Source: an uncultured Blautia sp. (GTDB lineage Bacteria; Bacillota; Clostridia; Lachnospirales; Lachnospiraceae). Taken from it: a stretch of DNA of 64,000 nt. The stretch lies in NCBI GenBank assembly GCA_958367245.1, contig CATXEA010000001.1, forward strand, positions 124,001-188,000, given 5' to 3'. Shown in pieces: positions 43,674-52,360 of the stretch. Both the position numbers and the translations under genes were made by a program. The stretch's first letter is position 1; every line of letters starts with the position of its first letter. The notes below the pieces were generated by a model. That model was not told the origin of the DNA and did no database searches. It saw nothing but the letters and a program-made list of their open reading frames with translations.

Positions 43674-43702
43674 ATTATATGTCAAGTATAACTGTTTGTC
43701 AA
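43674..43702 (-). promoter_or_regulatory. Consensus promoter of the antisense RNA
   Basis: On the minus strand, TTGACA (43697-43702) and TATAAT (43674-43679) are 17 bases apart: a perfect match, clearly stronger than the toxin promoter. Confidence 0.8.
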
Positions 43703-44011
43703 ACTGAAAAGCCGTTCCCTGCAGGGCAAGTATCGTTTTCATCAGCTTGTCGGAGAATGTTTTTGTTCCATTTGGATTGAAAAACAGTTCCGCAACAATG
43801 GGTTGCCTGTTCCTCTGTGTCGTAAAAAAGGGACTTCCCGTAGTTCGGAAAATCCCTCTCTGATGTTGCTATTCTGTTTTATTGTGTGGATAGCGCAGTT
43901 CTGTTCCTTTTTTGCTTCTTCGATTTACTCCCGCATTTGCTGGAAGAAACTAGGAAAGCTATATAAAAAGTACTCAGAAGTACTCAAAAAAATAAGAGCT
44001 TCCATTTAAGG
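43703..44011. other. Gene-free stretch before tRNA-Pro
   Basis: About 300 bases carry only short open frames on either strand without ribosome binding sites or recognisable domains. A hairpin-like GGGATTTTCCGAACTACGGG / GTCCCTTTTTT sequence lies near 43830-43860. The stretch may be old mobile DNA. Confidence 0.4.
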
Positions 44012-44034
44012 AAACCCTTGATTTTACTGGATTT
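44012..44034. repeat. Copy 2 of the motif shared with the yebC flank
   Basis: TTGATTTTACTGGATTT (44018-44034) equals 5650-5666. It ends three bases from the 3' end of the tRNA-Pro gene. Confidence 0.5.
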
Positions 44035-44036
44035 AA

Positions 44037-44110
44037 TCGGGGCAACAGGATTTGAACCTGCGACCTCACGGCCCCCAGCCGTGCGCGCTACCAAGCTACG
44101 CCATGCCCCG
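44037..44110 (-). tRNA. tRNA-Pro (anticodon GGG)
   Basis: On the minus strand the acceptor stem is CGGGGCA with TGCCCCG, the D arm contains AGCTTGGTAGCG, the anticodon stem is CACGG/CCGTG with loop CTGGGGG, and the T arm contains GGTTCAAATCC. The anticodon GGG reads proline CCC and CCU. The discriminator base is A; CCA is not encoded. Confidence 0.96.
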
Positions 44111-44214
44111 TGACAAAAACTATTATAACAAGAATTGTATTAAAATTCAACTATTATTTTACAATTTATGAAAAATATTGTTCAGGGGTTTTAATACAGT
44201 CTTTTTACAGAAAA

Positions 44215-44258
44215 GATGCGGGATGGATGGGCATAATAAGCCGCTCCATTCCCGCATC
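44215..44258 (-). terminator. Terminator of the DUF1015 gene
   Basis: GATGCGGGA(T/A)TGGA pairs with its complement (44215-44228 with 44245-44258), and TTTT follows on the minus strand. Confidence 0.75.
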
Positions 44259-44274
44259 CTTATTATTCGTTGCA

Positions 44275-45519
44275 CTAGCTTAATTTGTGGATAAACAATC
44301 CGCTTCGAAGCTTTGGTTCAAACCAGGTAGACTTCGGGGGCATGAGTTTATTTTCATCTGCAATTGCCATTAAATCTTCCATAGAGGTAGGATACATAAC
44401 AAAGGCAGCTCCTCCGGTTTCATCAGCCATTCTGGCAAGCTCAGAGGATTTATGGTTTCCGCCGACAAACAGAATGCGCTCATCTGTGCGCGGGTCTGTG
44501 ATTTTCAGAATCGGGGCAAGTACCTTATCCTGAAGAATAGAGACATCAAGCTGTCCGACCCTGTCTTTTTTTTCATATATATCCGGCCACGCTTTCAGGT
44601 GGTACCAGTCTCCTTCCACATAAAGCCCCATACAGTGCTTTTCTACAGGCTTACAGGGGAATCCGGGCATCAGCATTAACTCGTAGTTAAATTTGAGCGC
44701 GCCGAGAAAAGCTTTTACAGTCATTCCGTTAAGGTCTTTTACGACACGGTTATATGGAAGAATCACAAGTTCTTCATACGGGAATACAACAGAAAGGAAG
44801 AAGTTAAACTCCTCTTTTCCGGTATAATCAGGATTTTCTTTTCTGCGCTGCAGTCCGACCTTTACAGCGGAAGCTGCGCGGTGGTGGCCGTCTGCAATGT
44901 ATATGGAAGATATTGTCTCAAATTCTTTATGAATCCTGTCGTTTATCTCTTCGTCGTCAATTACCCAGACTCTGTGTCGAATATCGTCTTCTGCCGTAAA
45001 ATCATAAACAGGAAGATGCTCTTCTTTCCAGTTGTTCATAAGTAAGGTAAGAGTATCCGTATATCTGCATGCAAGGAAAATAGGACCTGTATTTGCGTTA
45101 CATGCGTCCACATGGCGGATTCTGTCCAACTCCTTGTCTTCTCTTGTAAGTTCATGCTTTTTTACAACACCATTCAGATAGTCGTCAATAGAATTGCAGC
45201 CAACAATCCCTGTCTGGGTTTTGTCTCTTCGAGTAAGTTCATAAATGTAAAAACAGGGCGTTTCGTCCTGGACGAGAATACCGTCTTCTTCCATTTTTAT
45301 GAGGTTTTCTTTCGCTTTCCGGTATACTCTTTCGTCATATAAATCAATTTCTTTTTCCAAATCCATCTCTGCCCGGTCTATGTGCAGAAAAGACTTCGGG
45401 TTCTGTTCCCCAATGTGCCGTGCTTCTTCTCTGTTCACTACGTCATAAGGAAGCGCTGCAACTGCAGCAGCTTCTTCCGCAGTCGGACGAAGCGCCCGAA
45501 ATGCCTGAAAAATAGCCAT
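44275..45519 (-). CDS. DUF1015 family protein (SerK-like)
   Basis: The product has 414 residues, typical of DUF1015. Signature segments are AAVAALPYDVVNREEARH near residue 20 and YIADGHHRAASAVKVG near residue 205. Some members are free L-serine kinases using ADP (SerK); whether this one has that activity cannot be read here. It is cytoplasmic, single-gene, with a clear terminator, and divergent from the ygeX operon (about 200 bases apart). Confidence 0.92.
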   Translation of the reverse strand: MAIFQAFRALRPTAEEAAAVAALPYDVVNREEARHIGEQNPKSFLHIDRAEMDLEKEIDLYDERVYRKAKENLIKMEEDGILVQDETPCFYIYELTRRDKTQTGIVGCNSIDDYLNGVVKKHELTREDKELDRIRHVDACNANTGPIFLACRYTDTLTLLMNNWKEEHLPVYDFTAEDDIRHRVWVIDDEEINDRIHKEFETISSIYIADGHHRAASAVKVGLQRRKENPDYTGKEEFNFFLSVVFPYEELVILPYNRVVKDLNGMTVKAFLGALKFNYELMLMPGFPCKPVEKHCMGLYVEGDWYHLKAWPDIYEKKDRVGQLDVSILQDKVLAPILKITDPRTDERILFVGGNHKSSELARMADETGGAAFVMYPTSMEDLMAIADENKLMPPKSTWFEPKLRSGLFIHKLS

Positions 45520-45630
45520 GGATTTTCCTCCTTTACGTCATTACAATGTTACTATTTTACCACACTTTTTAATGGTTTTCAACGCTACTAAATATTTTTT
45601 GAAAAACCTAAAAGTTTTTGTATTTTTCTA

Positions 45631-45658
45631 TTGCAAAATAATAAATTTGTGGTATTAT
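45631..45658 (+). promoter_or_regulatory. Promoter of the ygeX-ygeY-ygeW-arcC operon
   Basis: TTGCAA (45631-45636) and TATTAT (45653-45658) have a 16-base spacer, 60 bases before the ygeX start. No purine riboswitch was seen in this leader. Confidence 0.5.
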
Positions 45659-45717
45659 AAAATTAGAAACAAAAAAGATAAATGAATCAAAAATATTTTT
45701 TTAGGGAGGGTTTTTAC

Positions 45718-46947
45718 ATGACAGAAGGATTAAAATGGGAAGTGAATCAGGTCCCGAAATCCGATGACAAATATCTGGACCTTATGTCCGAAGAGAACGT
45801 GAAAAAAGCGAATGAATTTCATAAGAGTTTCCCGCAGTACAATGTAACTCCTCTCCAGAAACTGTCCGCTCTGGCTAAATATCTGGGAGTTAAAAATATC
45901 TACTGTAAGGATGAATCTTACCGATTCGGCTTAAATGCCTTTAAGGTTCTGGGCGGTTCTTATGCAATGGGCAGATATATCGCACAGGAACTGGGACGCG
46001 ATATCAGTGAACTGCCATACAATGTGCTCTCCTCCGATAAATTAAGGGAAGAATTTGGTCAGGCTACTTTCTTTACAGCAACAGACGGAAACCATGGACG
46101 CGGCGTTGCGTGGGCAGCTAACCGTCTCGGTCAGAAAGCAGTTGTAAGAATGCCGAAGGGAACGACAAAAACCCGTTTCGATAACATTGCCAAAGAAGGC
46201 GCAACTGTTACGATTGAAGAATGCAACTATGACGACTGCGTAAGAATGGCTGCTGCAGAAGCGGCAAAAACAGAACATGGCATCATCGTTCAGGATACTG
46301 CATGGGATGGCTACGAGGAAATTCCGGCATGGATCATGCAGGGTTACGGCACACTGGTACGTGAAGCAGACGAGCAGTTAAAGGCTGACGGTATTGAACG
46401 TCCCACACATGTATTTGTTCAGGCAGGCGTTGGTTCTCTTGCAGGCGCTGTTGTAGGATACTTTGCTCATAAATACAAAGACAATCCGCCGGTTATGGCA
46501 GTATGTGAAGCAAGCGCAGCTGACTGTCTCTACCGCTCCGCTGTAGAAAAAACAGGAAATCTTGTAAATGTAACAGGTGACCTTGAGACTATTATGGCTG
46601 GTCTTGCCTGCGGCGAGGGAAATACAATCGGATGGGATATTCTCAAAAATCATGTTACAGTCTTTGCCTCCTGTCCTGACTGGATGAGCGCCAAGGCTAC
46701 AAGAATTTATGCGAACCCGCTGGAAAACGACCCTCATATCGTTTCAGGAGAATCCGGTTCCGTACCTCTTGGCTTCGCTTTCACTGCTCTCCACGATGCA
46801 GATGCAAAAGACTTAAAGGAAGCGCTGAAGCTGGATGAAAATTCTACAATCCTTGTGATCTCCACAGAGGGAGACACCGATCCGGTGCGCTATCGCGAAA
46901 TCGTATGGGACGGTCTGTATGGCACGGACGAATCTTTAAGTAAATAA
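45718..46947 (+). CDS. ygeX: 2,3-diaminopropionate ammonia-lyase
   Basis: From the ATG at 45718 (GGGAGGG upstream) the product has 409 residues; an in-frame ATG at 45682 lies before that site. It is a PLP fold type II enzyme. The lysine is in FGLNAFKVLGGSYA, and TDGNHGRGVAWAANRLGQ is the substrate loop typical of the family. It splits 2,3-diaminopropionate to pyruvate and ammonia in the cytoplasm. In gut anaerobes the ygeXYW set acts in the lower part of anaerobic uric acid and purine breakdown. It leads a four-gene + strand operon with ygeY, ygeW and arcC. Confidence 0.96.
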   Translation: MTEGLKWEVNQVPKSDDKYLDLMSEENVKKANEFHKSFPQYNVTPLQKLSALAKYLGVKNIYCKDESYRFGLNAFKVLGGSYAMGRYIAQELGRDISELPYNVLSSDKLREEFGQATFFTATDGNHGRGVAWAANRLGQKAVVRMPKGTTKTRFDNIAKEGATVTIEECNYDDCVRMAAAEAAKTEHGIIVQDTAWDGYEEIPAWIMQGYGTLVREADEQLKADGIERPTHVFVQAGVGSLAGAVVGYFAHKYKDNPPVMAVCEASAADCLYRSAVEKTGNLVNVTGDLETIMAGLACGEGNTIGWDILKNHVTVFASCPDWMSAKATRIYANPLENDPHIVSGESGSVPLGFAFTALHDADAKDLKEALKLDENSTILVISTEGDTDPVRYREIVWDGLYGTDESLSK

Positions 46948-46988
46948 CACAATCAACTATATAAAACATTATTTTGGAGGGAAATACA

Positions 46989-48299
46989 ATGGATTATAAC
47001 AAAATTAATGAAGCGGCAAAAGCATACGAAGCAGACATGACTAAATTTTTACGTGATCTGGTACACTATCCTGGCGAGAGCTGCGGTGAAAAAGATCATA
47101 TCATGCGCATCAAAGAAGAGATGGAAAAAGTAGGCTTTGATAAAGTTGAAATTGACCCTATGGGAAATGTTCTCGGATACATGGGTACCGGAAAAACTCT
47201 GATTGGTTTCGACGCGCACATTGATACAGTTGGTATCGGAAATATCAATAACTGGGAGTTTGACCCATATGAAGGATTTGAAACTGACGAAGAAATCGGC
47301 GGCCGCGGAACTTCTGACCAGATGGGCGGTATCGTATCTTCCGTATACGGTGCAAAAATTATGAAAGATCTCGGACTCCTTTCAGACAAATATCAGGTTC
47401 TTGTTGTAGGTACTGTTCAGGAAGAAGACTGTGACGGTCTGTGCTGGCAGTATATCATCAACGAAGACAAGGTTCGCCCGGAATTCGTAGTTTCCACAGA
47501 GCCTACAGACGGCGGTATTTACAGAGGACAGCGCGGACGTATGGAAATCCGTGTGGATGTAAAAGGCGTTTCCTGCCACGGTTCTGCTCCGGAACGCGGT
47601 GACAACGCAATTTACAAAATGGCAGACATCCTTCAGGACATTCGTGCATTAAATGAGAATGATGCGGCAGACGACAAAGAAGTTAAAGGTCTTGTGAAAA
47701 TGCTGGATGAGAAATATAACCCACAGTGGGAAGAAGCACGTTTCCTTGGACGAGGTACAGTTACCACTTCCGAAATCTTCTACACTTCTCCAAGCCGCTG
47801 TGCAGTTGCCGACTCATGCTCTGTTTCTCTTGACCGTCGTATGACAGCAGGTGAAACATGGGAAAGCTGTCTGGATGAAATCCGCGCTCTTCCATCTGTA
47901 CAGAAATACGGAGACGACGTAAAGGTTTCCATGTATGAATACAGCCGTCCTTCCTATACAGGACTTGTTTATCCAATCGAATGCTACTTCCCGACATGGG
48001 TAATTCCGAAAGACCACAAGGTTACACAGGCTCTCGAGGAAGCTTATAAGGGACTTTACGGAGAAGAACGTGTAGGTAATGCAGAGACAGAAGCTATGAG
48101 AAAAGCCCGTCCTCTTACAGATAAATGGACCTTCTCTACAAACGGCGTTTCCATCATGGGACGTAACGGAATCCCATGTATCGGCTTTGGACCTGGCGCA
48201 GAAGCACAGGCACATGCACCGAACGAAAAAACATGGAAAATCGACCTTGTAAGATGCGCTGCTGTTTACGCTGCTCTTCCAACTGTATACTGCAAATAA
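46989..48299 (+). CDS. ygeY: YgeY family M20-type hydrolase (selenium metabolism-linked)
   Basis: From the ATG at 46989, with GGAGG upstream, the product has 436 residues. Metal-binding motifs of M20/ArgE-like enzymes are visible: GFDAHIDTVGIG and GTVQEEDCDGLCW, then SCHGSAPERGDNAIYKM for the lid domain. The family is co-inherited with selenium-dependent hydroxylase genes. In the purine pathway it is proposed to hydrolyse a ureido or amide bond of a diaminopropionate-derived intermediate. It follows ygeX by about 40 bases in the same operon. Confidence 0.94.
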   Translation: MDYNKINEAAKAYEADMTKFLRDLVHYPGESCGEKDHIMRIKEEMEKVGFDKVEIDPMGNVLGYMGTGKTLIGFDAHIDTVGIGNINNWEFDPYEGFETDEEIGGRGTSDQMGGIVSSVYGAKIMKDLGLLSDKYQVLVVGTVQEEDCDGLCWQYIINEDKVRPEFVVSTEPTDGGIYRGQRGRMEIRVDVKGVSCHGSAPERGDNAIYKMADILQDIRALNENDAADDKEVKGLVKMLDEKYNPQWEEARFLGRGTVTTSEIFYTSPSRCAVADSCSVSLDRRMTAGETWESCLDEIRALPSVQKYGDDVKVSMYEYSRPSYTGLVYPIECYFPTWVIPKDHKVTQALEEAYKGLYGEERVGNAETEAMRKARPLTDKWTFSTNGVSIMGRNGIPCIGFGPGAEAQAHAPNEKTWKIDLVRCAAVYAALPTVYCK

Positions 48300-48325
48300 T
48301 GAGTTTTAATGCTTAATGATAAATG

Positions 48326-48353
48326 GCTGCTGTCCGTCAATAAGGGCAGCAGC
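48326..48353 (+). other. Stem-loop between ygeY and ygeW
   Basis: GCTGCTG (48326-48332) pairs with CAGCAGC (48347-48353). There is no T run, so it may stabilise upstream mRNA or partly reduce readthrough. Confidence 0.45.
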
Positions 48354-48396
48354 TCCTCCCCCAAAAATAAAAACATAAATAAGGAGAATATATTTT

Positions 48397-49590
48397 ATGA
48401 AAACATTACAGGATTACATTGATAAACTGAACAGCTTAAACTTTAAAGAAATGTACAACAACGATTTCTTCTGGACATGGGATAAAACAGACGATGAACT
48501 GGAAGCTGTTTTCACAGTTGCAGACGCTCTTCGTTTTATGAGAGAAAACAATATTTCCACAAAAGTATTTGAAAGTGGTCTTGGCATCTCTATTTTCCGT
48601 GATAACTCCACACGTACACGCTTCTCTTTCGCTTCTGCATGTAACCTTCTCGGTCTTGAGGTGCAGGATCTGGATGAGAAAAAATCTCAGATCGCTCATG
48701 GAGAGACTGTTCGTGAAACAGCAAATATGGTTTCCTTTATGGCTGATGTAATCGGTATCCGTGATGACATGTATATCGGAAAAGGTCATGCATACCAGAA
48801 AGAGTTTATGGATGCTGTAACAGAAGGAAACAAGGATGGAATTCTTGAACAGAGACCGACTCTTGTAAATCTTCAGTGCGACGTTGACCATCCGACACAG
48901 TGTATGGCTGATATGCTTCATATTATCCATGAATTCGGCGGTGTTGAAAATCTGAAAGGCAAAAAACTTGCCATGACATGGGCTTACTCTCCTTCTTACG
49001 GCAAACCGCTTTCTGTTCCGCAGGGCGTTATCGGTCTTATGACACGTTTCGGTATGGATGTTGTTCTGGCTCATCCGGAAGGATATGACGTAATGCCTGA
49101 AATTGAAGAAATAGCAAAGAAAAATGCTGCTGCTACAGGCGGTTCTTTCACTAAGACTAACAGCATGGAAGAAGCTTTCAAGGATGCAGATATTGTATAT
49201 CCAAAGAGCTGGGCTCCATTTGCAGCTATGGAAAAACGTACAAACCTTTATGGCGAAGGCGATTTCGAAGGCATTGACAAGCTGGAAAAAGAGCTTCTTG
49301 CACAGAACGCAGAGCATAAAGACTGGGCTTGTACAGAAGAACTTATGAAAACAACAAAAGACGGAAAAGCCCTCTATCTCCACTGTCTGCCTGCAGATAT
49401 CACAGGTGTAAGCTGTGAGACAGGCGAGGTTGACGCTTCCGTATTTGACCGTTACAGAATCCCGTTATACAAAGAAGCAAGCTTCAAACCTTATGTAATT
49501 GCAGCTATGATTCTGCTTTCCAAATTTGAAAAACCACAGGAAATCCTGAAAAAACTGGAAGTAAAAGCTGCACCGAGAATTCTCGCATAA
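48397..49590 (+). CDS. ygeW: YgeW knotted carbamoyltransferase
   Basis: The product has 397 residues. The carbamoyl phosphate loop is DNSTRTRFSF, and the second substrate loop is LYLHCLPAD, both typical of carbamoyltransferases. The length and the N-terminal DYIDKLNSLNFKEMYNNDFF fit the YgeW subgroup, which has a knotted fold. In this operon it would run as a catabolic transfer, making carbamoyl phosphate from a carbamoylated diaminopropionate intermediate for ArcC. It has AAGGAG before its ATG and is followed by a hairpin before arcC. Confidence 0.95.
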   Translation: MKTLQDYIDKLNSLNFKEMYNNDFFWTWDKTDDELEAVFTVADALRFMRENNISTKVFESGLGISIFRDNSTRTRFSFASACNLLGLEVQDLDEKKSQIAHGETVRETANMVSFMADVIGIRDDMYIGKGHAYQKEFMDAVTEGNKDGILEQRPTLVNLQCDVDHPTQCMADMLHIIHEFGGVENLKGKKLAMTWAYSPSYGKPLSVPQGVIGLMTRFGMDVVLAHPEGYDVMPEIEEIAKKNAAATGGSFTKTNSMEEAFKDADIVYPKSWAPFAAMEKRTNLYGEGDFEGIDKLEKELLAQNAEHKDWACTEELMKTTKDGKALYLHCLPADITGVSCETGEVDASVFDRYRIPLYKEASFKPYVIAAMILLSKFEKPQEILKKLEVKAAPRILA

Positions 49591-49610
49591 CACAGGCAAT
49601 ACCTCTTTTT

Positions 49611-49650
49611 GCGGAGCTGCTGTACTGTTGCAACAGCTCCGCACTTCCTT
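49611..49650 (+). terminator. Terminator-like hairpin between ygeW and arcC
   Basis: GCGGAGCTG (49611-49619) pairs with CAGCTCCGC (49634-49642), and TTCCTTTTT follows. It may attenuate arcC expression. Confidence 0.55.
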
Positions 49651-49682
49651 TTTAAACAATAATGACTGGGAGGTTTTTACAG

Positions 49683-50630
49683 ATGTATAAAAGAAAAAGA
49701 ATTGTCATCGCTCTTGGAGGAAATGCATTGGGGAATACGCTCCCTGAGCAGATGAAGGCAGTAAAAACAACCGCAAAAGCTTTATGCGATCTGATTGAAG
49801 AAGGACATCAGGTTGTTGTTGTCCATGGAAACGGCCCTCAGGTAGGGATGATCAACAATGCCATGTCTGCTCTTTCCCGTGAGGATGAAAACCAGCCGAA
49901 CACTCCTCTCTCCGTCTGTGTAGCCATGAGTCAGGCATATATCGGCTATGATCTGCAGAATGCGCTTCGTGAAGAACTTCGCAAGCGTGGATTTGTCCGC
50001 ACTCCTGTTGTAACAGTTGTAACTCAGGTTCGTGTAGATCCCGATGATCCTGCTTTTCAGAATCCGTCCAAGCCAATCGGAAAATTCCTCACAAAGGAAG
50101 AAGCGGATTATCAGGCAAAAGCTTACGGACACATTATGAAAGAAGATGCAGGCAGAGGCTACCGTCGTGTTGTGGCATCTCCAAAGCCTGTTGAAATTGT
50201 GGAACACGATGCCATCAACAGCCTTGTTGATGCAAATAAAATTGTCATTTGCTGCGGAGGCGGCGGAATTCCGGTTGTATTAAACGGAGATCACTTAAAA
50301 GGCGCTTCTGCTGTAATAGATAAAGATTTTGCCAGCGCCCTTCTGGCAAAAGAACTTGATGCAGATATGCTTATTATTCTTACTGCTGTAGAAAAAGTAG
50401 CCATTAATTTCGGTAAGGAAAATGAGCAGTGGCTGGATACACTTTCTGTAGAAGATGCAAAAAAATACATCGACGAAGGACAGTTTGCTCCAGGTTCTAT
50501 GCTTCCAAAGGTTCAGGCTGCCATTGATTTCGCAAGTTCCGGACCGGGAAGATCAGCTATGATTACCCTTCTTGAAAAAGCAAAGGACGGTATTCAGGGA
50601 AAAACAGGAACACTGATTCAGTATTCCTGA
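49683..50630 (+). CDS. arcC: Carbamate kinase
   Basis: From the ATG at 49683 (GGGAGG upstream) the product has 315 residues. Motifs are IVIALGGNALGN, VVVHGNGPQVGMI and VICCGGGGIPVV, all standard for carbamate kinases. It makes ATP from carbamoyl phosphate and ADP, so the pathway yields energy. It is the last gene of the ygeX operon and faces the MATE gene across a bidirectional terminator. Confidence 0.96.
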   Translation: MYKRKRIVIALGGNALGNTLPEQMKAVKTTAKALCDLIEEGHQVVVVHGNGPQVGMINNAMSALSREDENQPNTPLSVCVAMSQAYIGYDLQNALREELRKRGFVRTPVVTVVTQVRVDPDDPAFQNPSKPIGKFLTKEEADYQAKAYGHIMKEDAGRGYRRVVASPKPVEIVEHDAINSLVDANKIVICCGGGGIPVVLNGDHLKGASAVIDKDFASALLAKELDADMLIILTAVEKVAINFGKENEQWLDTLSVEDAKKYIDEGQFAPGSMLPKVQAAIDFASSGPGRSAMITLLEKAKDGIQGKTGTLIQYS

Positions 50631-50670
50631 AAAAATGATAAATTGTAGTTAATTCTTGTTATAAACTCCA

Positions 50671-50710
50671 AAAAAGCACCTTTCGCAATTGCCCGGCGAA
50701 AGGTGCCTTT
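50671..50710. terminator. Bidirectional terminator between convergent operons
   Basis: GCACCTTTCGC (50676-50686) and GCGAAAGGTGC (50696-50706) form a perfect 11-bp stem with an A run on one side and CTTTTCTTT on the other. Confidence 0.85.
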
Positions 50711-50729
50711 TCTTTATAGACGTTATTTA

Positions 50730-52097
50730 TTATTTTTTCTTTTGAGGTTTTTGATTTAATTCGGGCATTACAGTTAATATCATAGTGAAAAAGCAGGCGC
50801 AGCCTCCTACAAAGTTGGAAATTGGTTCTGCCCAGAATACTCCGTCCACACCAAGCCCGGCAACAGACGGAAGAAGCAGGGTAAGCGGTGTTACGATTAT
50901 AACTTTTCTGAACAGAGAAAAAAAGGTTGCCTTTTTTGCTTTGCCAAGAGCTGTAAATACATTCTGACCGGAAAACTGCAGAGCCATGAAGCAGAAACCA
51001 AAAAAGTAAATATGAAGCGCAGGAATTCCTTTTTCAATCAACAGGGGATCATTATTAAATATTCTGATAAAAAATCCCGGGGCAAGCTTGAGAAGTCCCC
51101 ATATCACGACTGTATAGCAAACGCCTATAATTGAGATAAACCGGATTGCTTTTTTTACCCTGTCGTATGCTTTTTCTCCATAATTAAAGCTCATAACAGG
51201 AGCCGCTCCGTTAGCAAGCCCCATTACGGGCATGGTACAGATTTCCCGCACAGAATTAAGCACCGTCATGATTCCCACATAGAGGTCGCCGCCATATCGC
51301 TGAAGCGTTGCGTTGCAGGCAATCTGTACGATACTGTTTGTAAATGCCATGATAAAGCCGGAAATACCAAGAGCTGTAATTTTTTTAATCCGTTTCCATT
51401 TCACAGCCATTGCTTCTTTTGTCAGCCGTATGGGCGCTTTTTTTGCGAGAAAATAAAGAACCCATGCAGATGATAAAAACTGTGAAAGAATGGTGGCAAG
51501 CGCTGCTCCTCTGACTCCCATATGAAAAACAAAAATAAAAATCGGGTCAAGAATAATATTGCACACAGCTCCGATGAGTACCGTAAACATTCCGATATTT
51601 CCAAAACCCTGACTGTTGATAAAAGGATTCATTCCCAGAGAAATCATTACCGACAGAGTTCCAAAAAGATAGATTGTAATATAAGCTTTTGCATAAGGAA
51701 ACGTAATATCACTGGCTCCGAATACATAAAGAATCGGTTTATAAAAAAGAAAACCGATTGTCATTAGAATGCATCCTGTGCAAACCAGCATGGTAAAAGT
51801 ATTTCCCATGATTCGCTGTGCTTCTCTCTCATTTTTGTTGCCTCTTGCCATAGCAAAGAGAGGTCCGGCTCCGTTTCCAAAGAGCATGGTAAAAGCATTG
51901 ATGAGTGTAATGAGCGGAAAACAAAGTCCGACTCCGGTAAGAGCAAGAGTACCTGCATGAGGAATCCTGCCGATGTATATTCTGTCTACAATGTTATACA
52001 AAAGATTCAAAAGCTGGGCAATTGTAAGCGGAACTGCAACTTCAAGAATGTTTTTGTACACACTGCCTTTTGAAAAATCTGTCTGATGAACTTTCAT
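50730..52097 (-). CDS. MATE family transporter in the selenium/purine cluster
   Basis: The product has 455 residues with about 12 membrane segments. PLTIAQLLNLLYNIVDRIYI near residue 24 is the MATE N-terminal signature. It is the last gene on the long minus-strand operon, 21 bases after the DUF3343 gene. Its place suggests a role tied to purine or selenium metabolism, such as import or export of a purine or urate-like compound; this is inference from context. It differs clearly from the MATE protein at 22725-24095. Confidence 0.93.
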   Translation of the reverse strand: MKVHQTDFSKGSVYKNILEVAVPLTIAQLLNLLYNIVDRIYIGRIPHAGTLALTGVGLCFPLITLINAFTMLFGNGAGPLFAMARGNKNEREAQRIMGNTFTMLVCTGCILMTIGFLFYKPILYVFGASDITFPYAKAYITIYLFGTLSVMISLGMNPFINSQGFGNIGMFTVLIGAVCNIILDPIFIFVFHMGVRGAALATILSQFLSSAWVLYFLAKKAPIRLTKEAMAVKWKRIKKITALGISGFIMAFTNSIVQIACNATLQRYGGDLYVGIMTVLNSVREICTMPVMGLANGAAPVMSFNYGEKAYDRVKKAIRFISIIGVCYTVVIWGLLKLAPGFFIRIFNNDPLLIEKGIPALHIYFFGFCFMALQFSGQNVFTALGKAKKATFFSLFRKVIIVTPLTLLLPSVAGLGVDGVFWAEPISNFVGGCACFFTMILTVMPELNQKPQKKK

Positions 52098-52118
52098 AGG
52101 ATTTTATTAACTCCAATT

Positions 52119-52355
52119 TTATATTTTCAGAATCCGTGCTTCTTCCCAGTGTATGCCCGCTGCGCTCAGGCTTTTGGGGAGTTGTTCCATTTCCTGAGGC
52201 GCAGCTTTCCATGCAAGCCCGCAGCCTGCGGTAATCTCTCTCGGAACAGGAATCAATCTTCCGGAAAAACCGTTTTTTTCACAATATTTTTCTGTTTTCA
52301 TTGCCTCTGCAGTCGTAGAAAAGGTAATGATGAGTGCATCTTTTTTTTCACGCAT
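52119..52355 (-). CDS. DUF3343 family protein (putative Se/S carrier)
   Basis: The product has 78 residues. The segments ALIITFSTTAEAMKTEKYCE and IPVPREITAGCGLAWK, with a lone cysteine pattern, match DUF3343, a small protein often beside the YedF and cysteine desulfurase-like selenium genes. It may carry a persulfide or selenium group. It lies five bases after the desulfurase-like gene and before the MATE gene. Confidence 0.85.
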   Translation of the reverse strand: MREKKDALIITFSTTAEAMKTEKYCEKNGFSGRLIPVPREITAGCGLAWKAAPQEMEQLPKSLSAAGIHWEEARILKI

Positions 52356-52360
52356 AACAA

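Larger units (their letters stand above)
43399..43686. repeat. Imperfect inverted repeat flanking the toxin gene
   Basis: The left arm (43399-43450) and the complement of the right arm (43635-43686) share TATAATATACTTA, then GGGAGC and a TCACCC word in the same order. The arms contain the start regions of the toxin and the antisense transcripts. Confidence 0.7.

Noticed and set aside
45520..45717. Purine riboswitch upstream of ygeX
   Set aside because: The leader after the promoter is only about 55 bases and AT-rich, too short for the conserved three-way junction.
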